DNA of 64,000 nucleotides from the NCBI RefSeq assembly GCF_000263855.1, contig NZ_AJWX01000025.1, positions 37,046-101,045 of the forward strand, written 5' to 3'. Shown piece after piece: positions 57,870 through 64,000 of the stretch (positions are counted from its first letter, which is position 1; each line of letters opens with the position of its first letter). A program made the position numbers and the translations under genes. Source of the DNA: Pseudomonas sp. M47T1 (GTDB lineage Bacteria; Pseudomonadota; Gammaproteobacteria; Pseudomonadales; Pseudomonadaceae). The notes beneath the pieces are model-generated. The model saw only the letters and a list, made by a program, of their open reading frames with translations. It ran no database searches and was not told where the DNA came from.

Positions 57870-58826
57870 TTAGATCGCATTTCGAAGGCTGAGGTTTTCC
57901 GGGTGCGGCTGCAGGTACACCTGCTGGCTGACATACGGATCGGGGTGCACACGGAAGTGGTGTTTGAGCAGGGTGAGGGGCACCACCAGGGGCACAATGC
58001 CCAGGCGGTACTGTTCGATCAGGTGCTGCACTTCCTGCTTGTCGGCATTGTCCAGGGAGCGTTTCAGGTAGCCGCTGAGGTGTTGCAACACGTTGCTGTG
58101 AGTGCCGCGGGTGGCGCAACGTTTGAGCGCCGCCATCAGTTCACTGAAATAGCGCGGGCCGATTTCGGCGGCATCGCCGCGGCCCATGGTGCCCAGTAGC
58201 TTGCCCAGCACTTTGTATTGCAACGGGTTGTTGGCCATCAGTTGATATTTGTAGCGCGAGTGGAACCGCATCAGGCCGCCGCGGCTGAGGCCTTCGCGCA
58301 GCAACGCCTGCCAGTCGGCATAGGCGTACACACGGACCATGAAGTTTTCACGCAGCACGGCGTCGCACAGACGGCCGTCCTCTTCCACGGGCAGGTCGGG
58401 GCGCGCTGCGCAAAAGGCTTCGGCATAGATGCCGCGACCGCCATCATGCTGCGGGGCGCCGTTGTCGCGGTACACCTTGACCCGCTCCAGGCCGCAGGAC
58501 GGCGACTTGTGCATGAAGATGTACCCGCACAGGTCATCCAGCTCGCCGGCCATCTGCTGGCCATAGGCGGCAAGGGGCGCCGTCACGTCCAGGCTGGCAT
58601 CCACGGTGCCCAGGGCCAGAGGGCGGCCAGGCTCGCCCACCAGGCGAATGGGCTGGCGCGGAATGCCCAGGCCGATGGCGACTTCCGGGCACACCGGCAC
58701 AAAGTCGAAATGCTCGGCCAGGGCGTGGGTGCACAGGCGTGATTCCTTGTGCCCACCGTTAAAGCGAACCTCGGCGCCCAGCAGGCAGGCGCTGATCCCG
58801 ATGCGTGGCTTGGTGGTGTCGGACAT
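57870..58826 (-). CDS. DUF523 and DUF1722 domain protein (YbgA-like)
   Basis: 318 residues from ATG 58826. The N-terminal DUF523 domain has IGISACLLGAEVRFNGGHK and HKSPSCGLERVKVY with conserved cysteines. The C-terminal DUF1722 domain (~190-310, HSRYKYQLMANN) resembles E. coli YbgA, the neighbour of phrB there. Thus the link with photolyase is conserved across genera, but no activity is known. It is the first gene of the operon and lies just behind paired TGTACA sites. Confidence 0.9.
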   Translation of the reverse strand: MSDTTKPRIGISACLLGAEVRFNGGHKESRLCTHALAEHFDFVPVCPEVAIGLGIPRQPIRLVGEPGRPLALGTVDASLDVTAPLAAYGQQMAGELDDLCGYIFMHKSPSCGLERVKVYRDNGAPQHDGGRGIYAEAFCAARPDLPVEEDGRLCDAVLRENFMVRVYAYADWQALLREGLSRGGLMRFHSRYKYQLMANNPLQYKVLGKLLGTMGRGDAAEIGPRYFSELMAALKRCATRGTHSNVLQHLSGYLKRSLDNADKQEVQHLIEQYRLGIVPLVVPLTLLKHHFRVHPDPYVSQQVYLQPHPENLSLRNAI

Positions 58827-58838
58827 TGGACAGACTCT

Positions 58839-58862
58839 TGTACAGAGCGGTTTTTGTGTACA
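58839..58862. promoter_or_regulatory. TGTACA-N12-TGTACA operator, pair 1 (LitR-type)
   Basis: Two perfect TGTACA palindromes at 58839-58844 and 58857-58862 with 12 bases between, 13 bases upstream of the first gene of the phrB operon. MerR-type regulators bind between spaced promoter elements. The identical layout recurs at 58889. Confidence 0.7.
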
Positions 58863-58888
58863 ACTTCCCTTCATGGTAGAAGTTAAGC

Positions 58889-58912
58889 TGTACAAGTCAA
58901 ACAGTTTGTACA
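58889..58912. promoter_or_regulatory. TGTACA-N12-TGTACA operator, pair 2 (LitR-type)
   Basis: Perfect TGTACA at 58889-58894 and 58907-58912, spacing 12, like pair 1. Each half is flanked by AAGT, giving a tandem repeat. In GC-rich DNA four such hexamers within 75 bases are far from chance. Confidence 0.72.
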
Positions 58913-58940
58913 AGTTTGTGCGGTGGCGGGCGTTCTACGT

Positions 58941-59005
58941 GTGGGAGCTGGCTTGCCAGCGAGCTGTCCAGGGCCGCAAAAGCTCGCTGGCAATCCGGCC
59001 CCCGC
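58941..59005. repeat. REP-like palindromic element, copy 3
   Basis: Left arm GTGGGAGCTGGCTTGCCAGC is identical to copy 2; right arm AGCTCGCTGGCAATCCGGCC. It lies downstream of the Trp-rich gene and upstream of the phrB operon, so it could insulate one transcript from the other. Confidence 0.75.
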
Positions 59006-59014
59006 AATAGCCAA

Positions 59015-59242
59015 TCAGCGCCAGCCCATCAGCCAGCAATTGGCATCGCGCAGCGTTTGCCAGGGCAACTGTTCGGTACGGCCGGTCAACACCGCCTGCA
59101 GTTCGATATCAATGACCGTGCCTTCCTCATCACGCACCAACGCCGTGACCAGAAAATGCTTTTCGCGATGCTTGGGATGGGCTGCCGTCCATTTGGACAG
59201 CAGCAGTTTGCGCGGATTGATGCGGTGCTGCGGCGTATTCAT
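59015..59242 (-). CDS. Small Trp-rich conserved protein (TIGR02450-like)
   Basis: 75 residues with three Trp in its second half and one in the first (SKWTAAHP, PWQTL, NCWLMGWR) and the conserved core REKHFLVT. It agrees with the TIGR02450 family of short Trp-rich proteins, function unknown. Its ATG overlaps the FAD-oxidoreductase stop by four bases, so the two are coupled. It is a real gene despite its size. Confidence 0.8.
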   Translation of the reverse strand: MNTPQHRINPRKLLLSKWTAAHPKHREKHFLVTALVRDEEGTVIDIELQAVLTGRTEQLPWQTLRDANCWLMGWR

Positions 59243-60225
59243 TCCAAGTGTTCGAGCAGTCGCCGCGATGCTTCCAGCCCGCTGAGCCACGCGCCTTCGA
59301 CACGGCCCGACAGACACCAGTCGCCGCAGGCGTACAGGCCCAGGTCGGCATCGGCCAGTGCGCCCCATTCGTGGGACGAGGCGGGACGGGCGTACAGCCA
59401 GCGATGGGCAATGCTGAACACCGGCGCGGGCATGGCGCAATTGGCCAGTTCGGCGAAGGCACCGTGCAGTTGCTCGATCACGTCTTCCTTGGGCAGATCG
59501 ATGTGCTGTTTGCTCCAACTGCTGGTGGCATGCAGTACCCAGGTGTCCAGCGCGGTGTCGCGCCCCGGCTTGCTGCGGTTGCAGGCCAGCCAGTCCAGGG
59601 GGCTGTCCTGCACGAAGCAGCCTTGCATGGCGGTATCCAGCGGTTTGTCGAACGCCAGGGCGATGGCCCAAGTGGGTTCCATCTGCACGCTGGCGGCAAC
59701 CCCGGCCAGTTTCGGCGCAGCCGCCAGCAGTGCGGTGGCCTGGGGGGCGGGCAGGGCAATGATGACGTGGCTGAACGGCCCATGGCTGCAGCCTTCGGCG
59801 TCCAGCAGGTGCCAATGGTGCTTGCCGCGGAACACTTCGGTGATACGGCAGCCGAACACCGCGTTCATGTCGCCGAGCATGGCCTTGGCGATGGCGCCCA
59901 TGCGTGGCGTGCCCACCCAGCGGGTCTGCTCGTCGGGGGACGGGCTGAGTACGCCGCCCTGGGAATTGAACAGCTGTGGCTTCCACTCCTCTACACAGCC
60001 ACTGGTTTGCCAGCGCTGTACCTGATCGACGAAGCGCCTGTCGCGGGCGGTGAAGTACTGCGCGCCCAGGTCCAGGGAGCCGGCGTCACTGCGCTTGCTG
60101 GAAGCGCGCCCGCCAGGCCCCCGGCTTTTGTCGAACAAGTGGGGAGTGTGCCCGGCCTTGAGCAATGCCTGGGCTGCTGAGAGTCCGGCAATGCCGGTAC
60201 CGATGATGGCAATAGGTACTGTCAT
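59239..60225 (-). CDS. NAD(P)/FAD-dependent oxidoreductase (renalase-like)
   Basis: 328 residues. The N-terminus IAIIGTGIAGLSAAQALLKAG is the FAD/NAD dinucleotide site, followed by FDKSRGPGGRASSKR. A second FAD contact is LYACGDWCLSGRVEGAWLSG near the C-terminus. The shape suits bacterial renalase-like flavoproteins; the substrate is unknown. It is preceded by a TGTACA-type operator shared with the epimerase-hemH genes facing away. Confidence 0.85.
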   Translation of the reverse strand: MTVPIAIIGTGIAGLSAAQALLKAGHTPHLFDKSRGPGGRASSKRSDAGSLDLGAQYFTARDRRFVDQVQRWQTSGCVEEWKPQLFNSQGGVLSPSPDEQTRWVGTPRMGAIAKAMLGDMNAVFGCRITEVFRGKHHWHLLDAEGCSHGPFSHVIIALPAPQATALLAAAPKLAGVAASVQMEPTWAIALAFDKPLDTAMQGCFVQDSPLDWLACNRSKPGRDTALDTWVLHATSSWSKQHIDLPKEDVIEQLHGAFAELANCAMPAPVFSIAHRWLYARPASSHEWGALADADLGLYACGDWCLSGRVEGAWLSGLEASRRLLEHLE

Positions 60226-60271
60226 GGTGGCCTCGTTACCTCTTTGCACAGACTACGCTTAAGGACAAACC

Positions 60272-60295
60272 TGTACAATAATCATTGTTAGTATA
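60272..60295. promoter_or_regulatory. TGTACA-N12-AGTATA site, LitR-like, in the divergent promoter
   Basis: TGTACA at 60272-60277, 12 bases, then AGTATA at 60290-60295. The second half differs from TGTATA by one base. The spacing equals that of the two perfect pairs before the phrB operon. It could control the oxidoreductase on one side and epimerase-hemH on the other. Confidence 0.5.
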
Positions 60296-60415
60296 AGTTG
60301 CTGTTGTCCTTTTTCCGTTTGCTCTGTGTCTATTGAGAGCCGTCCATTGGCAAAAGTGCCTCTCTCTTAAAAATAGACTAGCGATTTGCAGTCAACGCCA
60401 CAGGAGGAAGCTGTC

Positions 60416-61318
60416 ATGCACATTTTGCTGACCGGCGGTACCGGCCTAATCGGTCGCAGGCTATGCCAGCACTGGCTGGCGCAGGGTTATCAGCTCACGG
60501 TATGGAGCCGACAGCCGGCCAGCGTGGCTCGCCTGTGTGGCCGTGGAGTCAACGGCATCGGCCGCCTGGACGACCTGGGCGAGGAACCGGTGGACGCCAT
60601 CATCAACCTGGCCGGCGCGCCAATCGCCGATCGGCCCTGGTCGGAACGGCGTCGCCAATTGCTGTGGAAAAGCCGCATCGGCCTCACCGAGCAACTGATT
60701 GCCTGGCTGGAACAACGCCAACAGCGCCCCGCGGTGCTGGTGTCCGGTTCGGCGGTGGGCTACTACGGCGATGGAGGCGAGCGTGAACTTACCGAACAGT
60801 CGCAACCGGTGCGCAAGGATTTTGCCAGCGACCTGTGCATCGCCTGGGAAGAAACTGCCTCGCGCGCCGAAGAGCTGGGCGTGCGCGTGGTGCTGGTGCG
60901 CACCGGGCTGGTGCTGGCCAGCGAAGGCGGCATGCTCAAGCGCCTCAAGCTGCCGTTCAAGCTGGGCCTGGGCGGCCCCATCGGCAGCGGCAGGCAATTC
61001 ATGCCGTGGGTGCACATCGACGATCAAATCGCTCTCATTGATTTTCTTTTGACCAAGGCCGATGCCAGCGGTCCGTATAATGGCTGCGCGCCTGAACCGG
61101 TTCGCAACCGCGAGTTCGCCCGGCGCCTGGGCCGAGCCTTGCACCGGCCTGCCTTCATGCCGCTGCCCGGCCTGGTACTGCGGGTGGGGCTGGGGGACAT
61201 GTCTGACTTGCTGCTGGGCGGGCAACGCGCTCGCCCGGTACGTTTACTGGCGGCAGGTTTTACCTTCCGTTTCAATGATCTGCAATCGGCGCTGGACGAC
61301 CTCGTCCGGCGCCTCTGA
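60416..61318 (+). CDS. TIGR01777-family NAD-dependent epimerase/dehydratase
   Basis: 300 residues from ATG 60416, preceded by an AGGAGG ribosome-binding site nine bases upstream. The N-terminus HILLTGGTGLIGRRLCQHWL is the NAD-binding Rossmann motif and VSGSAVGYYGDGGER is typical of the SDR39U1/YfcH family. The C-terminal DUF1731 part ends QSALDDLVRRL. The reaction is unknown. It lies 14 bases before hemH and is probably co-transcribed. Confidence 0.9.
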   Translation: MHILLTGGTGLIGRRLCQHWLAQGYQLTVWSRQPASVARLCGRGVNGIGRLDDLGEEPVDAIINLAGAPIADRPWSERRRQLLWKSRIGLTEQLIAWLEQRQQRPAVLVSGSAVGYYGDGGERELTEQSQPVRKDFASDLCIAWEETASRAEELGVRVVLVRTGLVLASEGGMLKRLKLPFKLGLGGPIGSGRQFMPWVHIDDQIALIDFLLTKADASGPYNGCAPEPVRNREFARRLGRALHRPAFMPLPGLVLRVGLGDMSDLLLGGQRARPVRLLAAGFTFRFNDLQSALDDLVRRL

Positions 61319-61332
61319 AATTAGGATGTTGC

Positions 61333-62358
61333 ATGACCGATCACGCTCTGCTGCTGGTCAACCTGGGTTCGCCAGCTTCCACCTCCGTGGCCGACGTGCG
61401 CCGCTACCTCAACCAATTCCTGATGGACCCGTACGTCATCGACCTGCCCTGGCCGGTGCGCCGGCTGCTGGTGTCGCTGATCCTGATCAAGCGTCCGGAA
61501 CAGTCGGCCCATGCCTACGCCAGTATCTGGTGGGACCAAGGCTCGCCGCTGGTCGTCCTCACCCGTCGCCTGGAAGCGGTGATGCGTGAACAGTGGACCC
61601 ACGGCCCGGTGGAAATTGCCATGCGCTATGGCGAACCATCGCTGGACACCGTACTCACCCGCCTGGCCGCCCAAGGGGTGAAGGACATCACCTTGGCGCC
61701 GCTGTACCCGCAATTCGCTGACAGCACTGTCACCACGGTGATCGAGGAAGCGAAGAAAGTGGTGCAGGAGAAGAAGCTGGCCGTGCAGTTCAAACTGCTG
61801 CAGCCGTTTTACGATCAGCCTGAGTACATCGACGCCTTGGTCGCCAGCGCCGCCTCGTACCTGGAGCAGTCGTTCGATCACCTGCTGCTCAGCTTCCACG
61901 GCCTGCCCGAACGCCACCTCACCAAGCTCGATCCCACCGGCAGCCACTGCTTCAAGGACGCCGACTGCTGCCGCAATGCCTCGCCGGCGGTGCTCGCCAC
62001 CTGCTACCGGGCGCAGTGCATGCGCACCGCAGCTGCCTTTGCCGAGAAAATGGGGCTGCCTGACGGTAAGTGGTCAGTGTCGTTCCAATCGCGGCTGGGC
62101 CGAGCCAAGTGGATCGAACCCTACACCGAGGCACGCCTGGATGAGCTGGCCAAGCAAGGGGTGAAACGCTTGCTGGTCATGTGCCCGGCGTTTGTCGCCG
62201 ATTGCATCGAGACGCTGGAGGAGATTGGTGACCGGGGCAGGGAGCAGTTCATTGAAGCGGGCGGCGAGGAGTTGGTGTTGGTGCCTTGTCTGAATGACAA
62301 CCTGCAGTGGGGGCAGGCTTTGAACGTGTTGTGCGAACGAGCGCCCGGGATGGCTTGA
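61333..62358 (+). CDS. hemH: Ferrochelatase
   Basis: 341 residues. The active-site region LLLSFHGLPERH contains the catalytic His, and the C-terminal FVADCIETLEEI carries the conserved Glu. It inserts ferrous iron into protoporphyrin IX to make haem. AGGA lies about seven bases ahead of the start. The pairing with a possible light-responsive promoter makes sense because free protoporphyrin is a strong photosensitiser. Confidence 0.97.
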   Translation: MTDHALLLVNLGSPASTSVADVRRYLNQFLMDPYVIDLPWPVRRLLVSLILIKRPEQSAHAYASIWWDQGSPLVVLTRRLEAVMREQWTHGPVEIAMRYGEPSLDTVLTRLAAQGVKDITLAPLYPQFADSTVTTVIEEAKKVVQEKKLAVQFKLLQPFYDQPEYIDALVASAASYLEQSFDHLLLSFHGLPERHLTKLDPTGSHCFKDADCCRNASPAVLATCYRAQCMRTAAAFAEKMGLPDGKWSVSFQSRLGRAKWIEPYTEARLDELAKQGVKRLLVMCPAFVADCIETLEEIGDRGREQFIEAGGEELVLVPCLNDNLQWGQALNVLCERAPGMA

Positions 62359-62652
62359 CCTGTAGCCGCTGCCGCCAGGCTGCGCTGGCCCTCGTTTACG
62401 CTGTAGATCTTTGGTGTAGGCGCGAGACCAGTGCAGCCCGGTGGTAACGGTGAATGAGGCATGTCCCTGATTACCTCAGCTTTTGAACTGTTAAAAGGTT
62501 CGGATGTGTGTAGGAAATTTCAGCGCTTCAAGATCCATTTATCTCACTTCCTCTACAGAAAAATCTCGCCTTGCAGTAAGAAGGGTCTCGCATACACACG
62601 CCCTGGGAACGCTCAACATCGCTCTGGAATTCGAACAGAAATGGAGCGTTAT
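62359..62652. other. Intergenic region upstream of the pyocin-like gene
   Basis: 294 bases with no supported gene. An in-frame extension of the downstream reading frame begins at 62461, but it has no ribosome-binding site or recognisable protein. I saw no convincing PrtN P-box or LexA box by eye. The second half is AT-richer than the preceding core genes. Confidence 0.5.
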
Positions 62653-62844
62653 ATGAGTCAATGGAAGCCCGGCGAGACATTGCATATGGACGAGGGGGTT
62701 TACATAACCGCAAATCCGCCCGCGAGGTCTTACCTAGGTGCGGGTGGTGGAGGTCCGGGGGGCGGAGGTGCGGGATTTGGGAATACCCCTTGGGGACCTT
62801 ACGAGGGACCACATCGAGGAACAGGGGGCGGTACGATTCCTTGA
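62653..62844 (+). pseudogene. Glycine-rich N-terminal segment of an S-type pyocin/colicin-like gene, closed by an in-frame TGA
   Basis: 63 codons from ATG 62653 (GGAG six bases upstream). The segment contains GEGVYITANPP-like residues (EGVYITANPP), loosely like a TonB box, then a run GAGGGGPGGGGAGFG typical of the flexible N-terminus of pore-forming or nuclease bacteriocins. It ends at TGA 62842-62844. Reading on through the TGA, the same frame stays open to the window end. I treat it as the first part of one interrupted gene; a separate small protein remains possible. Confidence 0.55.
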
Positions 62845-62871
62845 CGGCAAGAGGCGACTATCCATGACATT

Positions 62872-64000
62872 ATGGGTAGTGAACAAACCGACCTTATCAA
62901 ACATTTGGACGCTGAGTACGCTCCGCTCAGGGTGGATGTTCCAAGGCAAATTGATGAGGCCGTCAGTACTGCCAAGGCTGCCAATAATGTCCCTGCCCTA
63001 TCCCCGAGGGAAGGCATTAGCCGGGAATACGTCATTGTTTCCGAGATGGCAACAGAAAAGCAAAATCAATACCTCGCCAAATTACCATTGGCCCATCAGT
63101 TTTTTAATAACAACCCGATTTATCAGCTTAGTCATCAATATCTGAGTCGCATGATCGAGAAGAATGGGCTGTCTTCTCCCGAGGCCTTGAGAGCTAACTT
63201 CCAAGAGTGGGAAAGCTCCTATCGTGCAGCCCTAGACCTGAATCTTGTGTCTGAATCGAGTCGCCTGCTCATCCGGAGGCTACCGGAAATTGCGGAACGG
63301 CAGTATCAGATTGAACAGGGGGCGCCGGGAGATAATAGCTCCCAGATTCATGCGCTTGAGCGTCGATTGGCTGCGATCAAATTCGAGCATCGACTGGTAT
63401 TTCAAGTGTTACCGGCCTTTCTGCAGGCGGCAGTGGTCGCCAAAACCAGCTCTACCCCTGAATCTCATTTAACGCAAGCTTTGGAAGCGGACCGGCATGC
63501 CCTTGCCGAGCTTGCCGCACAGTATCAGGCAGATATTGTTCCTCCTGCGGGCAAGCCAAACCGTTCCATCACGCCGCCACTCGCGAAGTTAGAGTTGGCA
63601 GGTCTCAAAAATCTCGTGGACTGGCAGTCCGCGAAGATTGTAGGCGCCAGGTGGGCTGATTATCACGCTTCTATTTACAATAGCGAGTGTGCTCGTTACC
63701 TGACTGAATGTGGCAGTGCCATATCTGAACTACTGGGTCGAGCCCAGCGGGACTCTGCACTTCTCCAGAATGTTGTCATAGCCGAGGCTGCGCGAGTGGC
63801 GGCGGAACAGCAAGCGCAAGAAGCGGCGCGAGTGGCGGCGGAACAGCAAGCGCAAGAAGCGGCGCGAGTGGCGGCGGAACAGCAAGCGCAAGAAGCGGCG
63901 CGAGTGGCGGCGGAACAGCAAGCGCAAGAAGCGGCGCGAGTGGCGGCGGAACAGCAAGCGCAAGAAGCGGCGCGAGTGGCGGCGGAACAGCAAGCGGCAA
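62872..64000 (+). CDS. S-type pyocin/colicin-like bacteriocin, helical domain, runs off the window
   Basis: The frame is open from just after the TGA at 62842 to the end of the window. The first ATG after that stop is 62872, but it has no good ribosome-binding site (AGAGG is about 17 bases away). The protein starts GSEQTDLIKHLDAEYAPLRVD, a pattern familiar from Pseudomonas S-type pyocins. Long amphipathic helices follow, then an Ala/Glu/Gln coiled coil made of AARVAAEQQAQE repeats. The killing domain and any immunity gene would be beyond the edge. Codon use is less GC-biased than in the neighbouring core genes, suggesting later acquisition. The window contains no killing-domain motif, so class is inferred. 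Confidence 0.6.
   Translation, partial: MGSEQTDLIKHLDAEYAPLRVDVPRQIDEAVSTAKAANNVPALSPREGISREYVIVSEMATEKQNQYLAKLPLAHQFFNNNPIYQLSHQYLSRMIEKNGLSSPEALRANFQEWESSYRAALDLNLVSESSRLLIRRLPEIAERQYQIEQGAPGDNSSQIHALERRLAAIKFEHRLVFQVLPAFLQAAVVAKTSSTPESHLTQALEADRHALAELAAQYQADIVPPAGKPNRSITPPLAKLELAGLKNLVDWQSAKIVGARWADYHASIYNSECARYLTECGSAISELLGRAQRDSALLQNVVIAEAARVAAEQQAQEAARVAAEQQAQEAARVAAEQQAQEAARVAAEQQAQEAARVAAEQQAQEAARVAAEQQAA
63784..63999 (+). repeat. 36-bp in-frame tandem repeat (six units)
   Basis: Units start at 63784, 63820, 63856, 63892, 63928 and 63964. Each encodes E-AARVAAEQQAQ; the first has GAGGCT for GAAGCG and the sixth has a changed last codon. Units are otherwise identical at DNA level, so the array is recent or actively homogenised. 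Confidence 0.95.

Noticed and set aside
59243..59986. Extending the small Trp-rich protein upstream into a 323-codon frame
   Set aside because: The extra part is antisense or out of frame with the flavoprotein gene and is Arg/Pro-rich without motif. The short form has a family-typical length.
62461..62652. Extension of the pyocin N-terminal frame upstream to 62461
   Set aside because: That stretch has no ribosome-binding site at its start and is not similar in composition to the glycine-rich segment. ATG 62653 with GGAG fits better.
63784..63999. Possible CRISPR array (36-bp repeats)
   Set aside because: The repeats are directly adjacent with no spacers and lie in frame in a coding sequence.

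Overview
The window is chromosomal DNA from a Pseudomonas, most likely of the P. putida group. The evidence is high G+C, the conserved order ychF-pth-rplY-prs-tRNA(Gln)-ispE-lolB next to hemA-prfA-prmC-moeB-murI, PvdS-type iron-starvation boxes, and three copies of a Pseudomonas-type REP element. No gene comparison could be run. Product names rest on motifs, length and gene order.

Region 1 (1-35,260) is an iron-siderophore island. Two large NRPS genes (2-7990, cut by the window edge, and 8164-22194) are read rightwards. Adenylation pockets predict a peptide segment D-X0 / Gly / Gly / cationic / Ser / Gly / D-cationic. The second NRPS ends in an epimerization domain with no thioesterase and is followed closely by an alpha/beta hydrolase. 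Leftward genes encode a hydroxamate-type TonB receptor with a signalling domain, a FhuF-type ferric reductase, a fused FhuB permease, a FhuD binding protein and a PvdE/OrbE-type peptide exporter. A pvdA ornithine hydroxylase, a secreted lipase-like hydrolase and a FhuC ATPase complete the set. pvdA and the exporter operon are served by divergent, overlapping iron-starvation boxes, and Fur-like sites precede the receptor and fhuC. The whole describes synthesis, export, re-uptake into the cytoplasm and reductive iron release for a hydroxamate peptide siderophore. It shares regulation and parts with pyoverdine but uses FhuBCD/FhuF import.

Region 2 (35,268-50,097) holds an HBM-type chemoreceptor, a membrane-anchored Mrr-like nuclease and then core housekeeping genes. 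The leftward block is ychF, pth, rplY, prs, tRNA-Gln, ispE, lolB and a TPR lipoprotein. The divergent rightward block is hemA, prfA, prmC, moeB and murI.

Region 3 (50,215-62,358) has pagL, then an eight-gene leftward operon with almost no intergenic space: DUF523/DUF1722, a LitR-like MerR regulator, DNA photolyase, SDR, FAD oxidoreductase, DUF1365, a Cfa-like methyltransferase and DUF2878. Upstream of it lie two perfect TGTACA-N12-TGTACA sites. A related site lies in the divergent promoter between a second FAD oxidoreductase (with a Trp-rich small protein) and an epimerase-hemH pair. I read this as a light/photo-oxidative stress regulon.

Region 4 (62,653-end) is an S-type pyocin/colicin-like gene whose glycine-rich N-terminus is separated from the helical domain by one in-frame TGA. 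It runs off the window inside a 36-bp tandem repeat.
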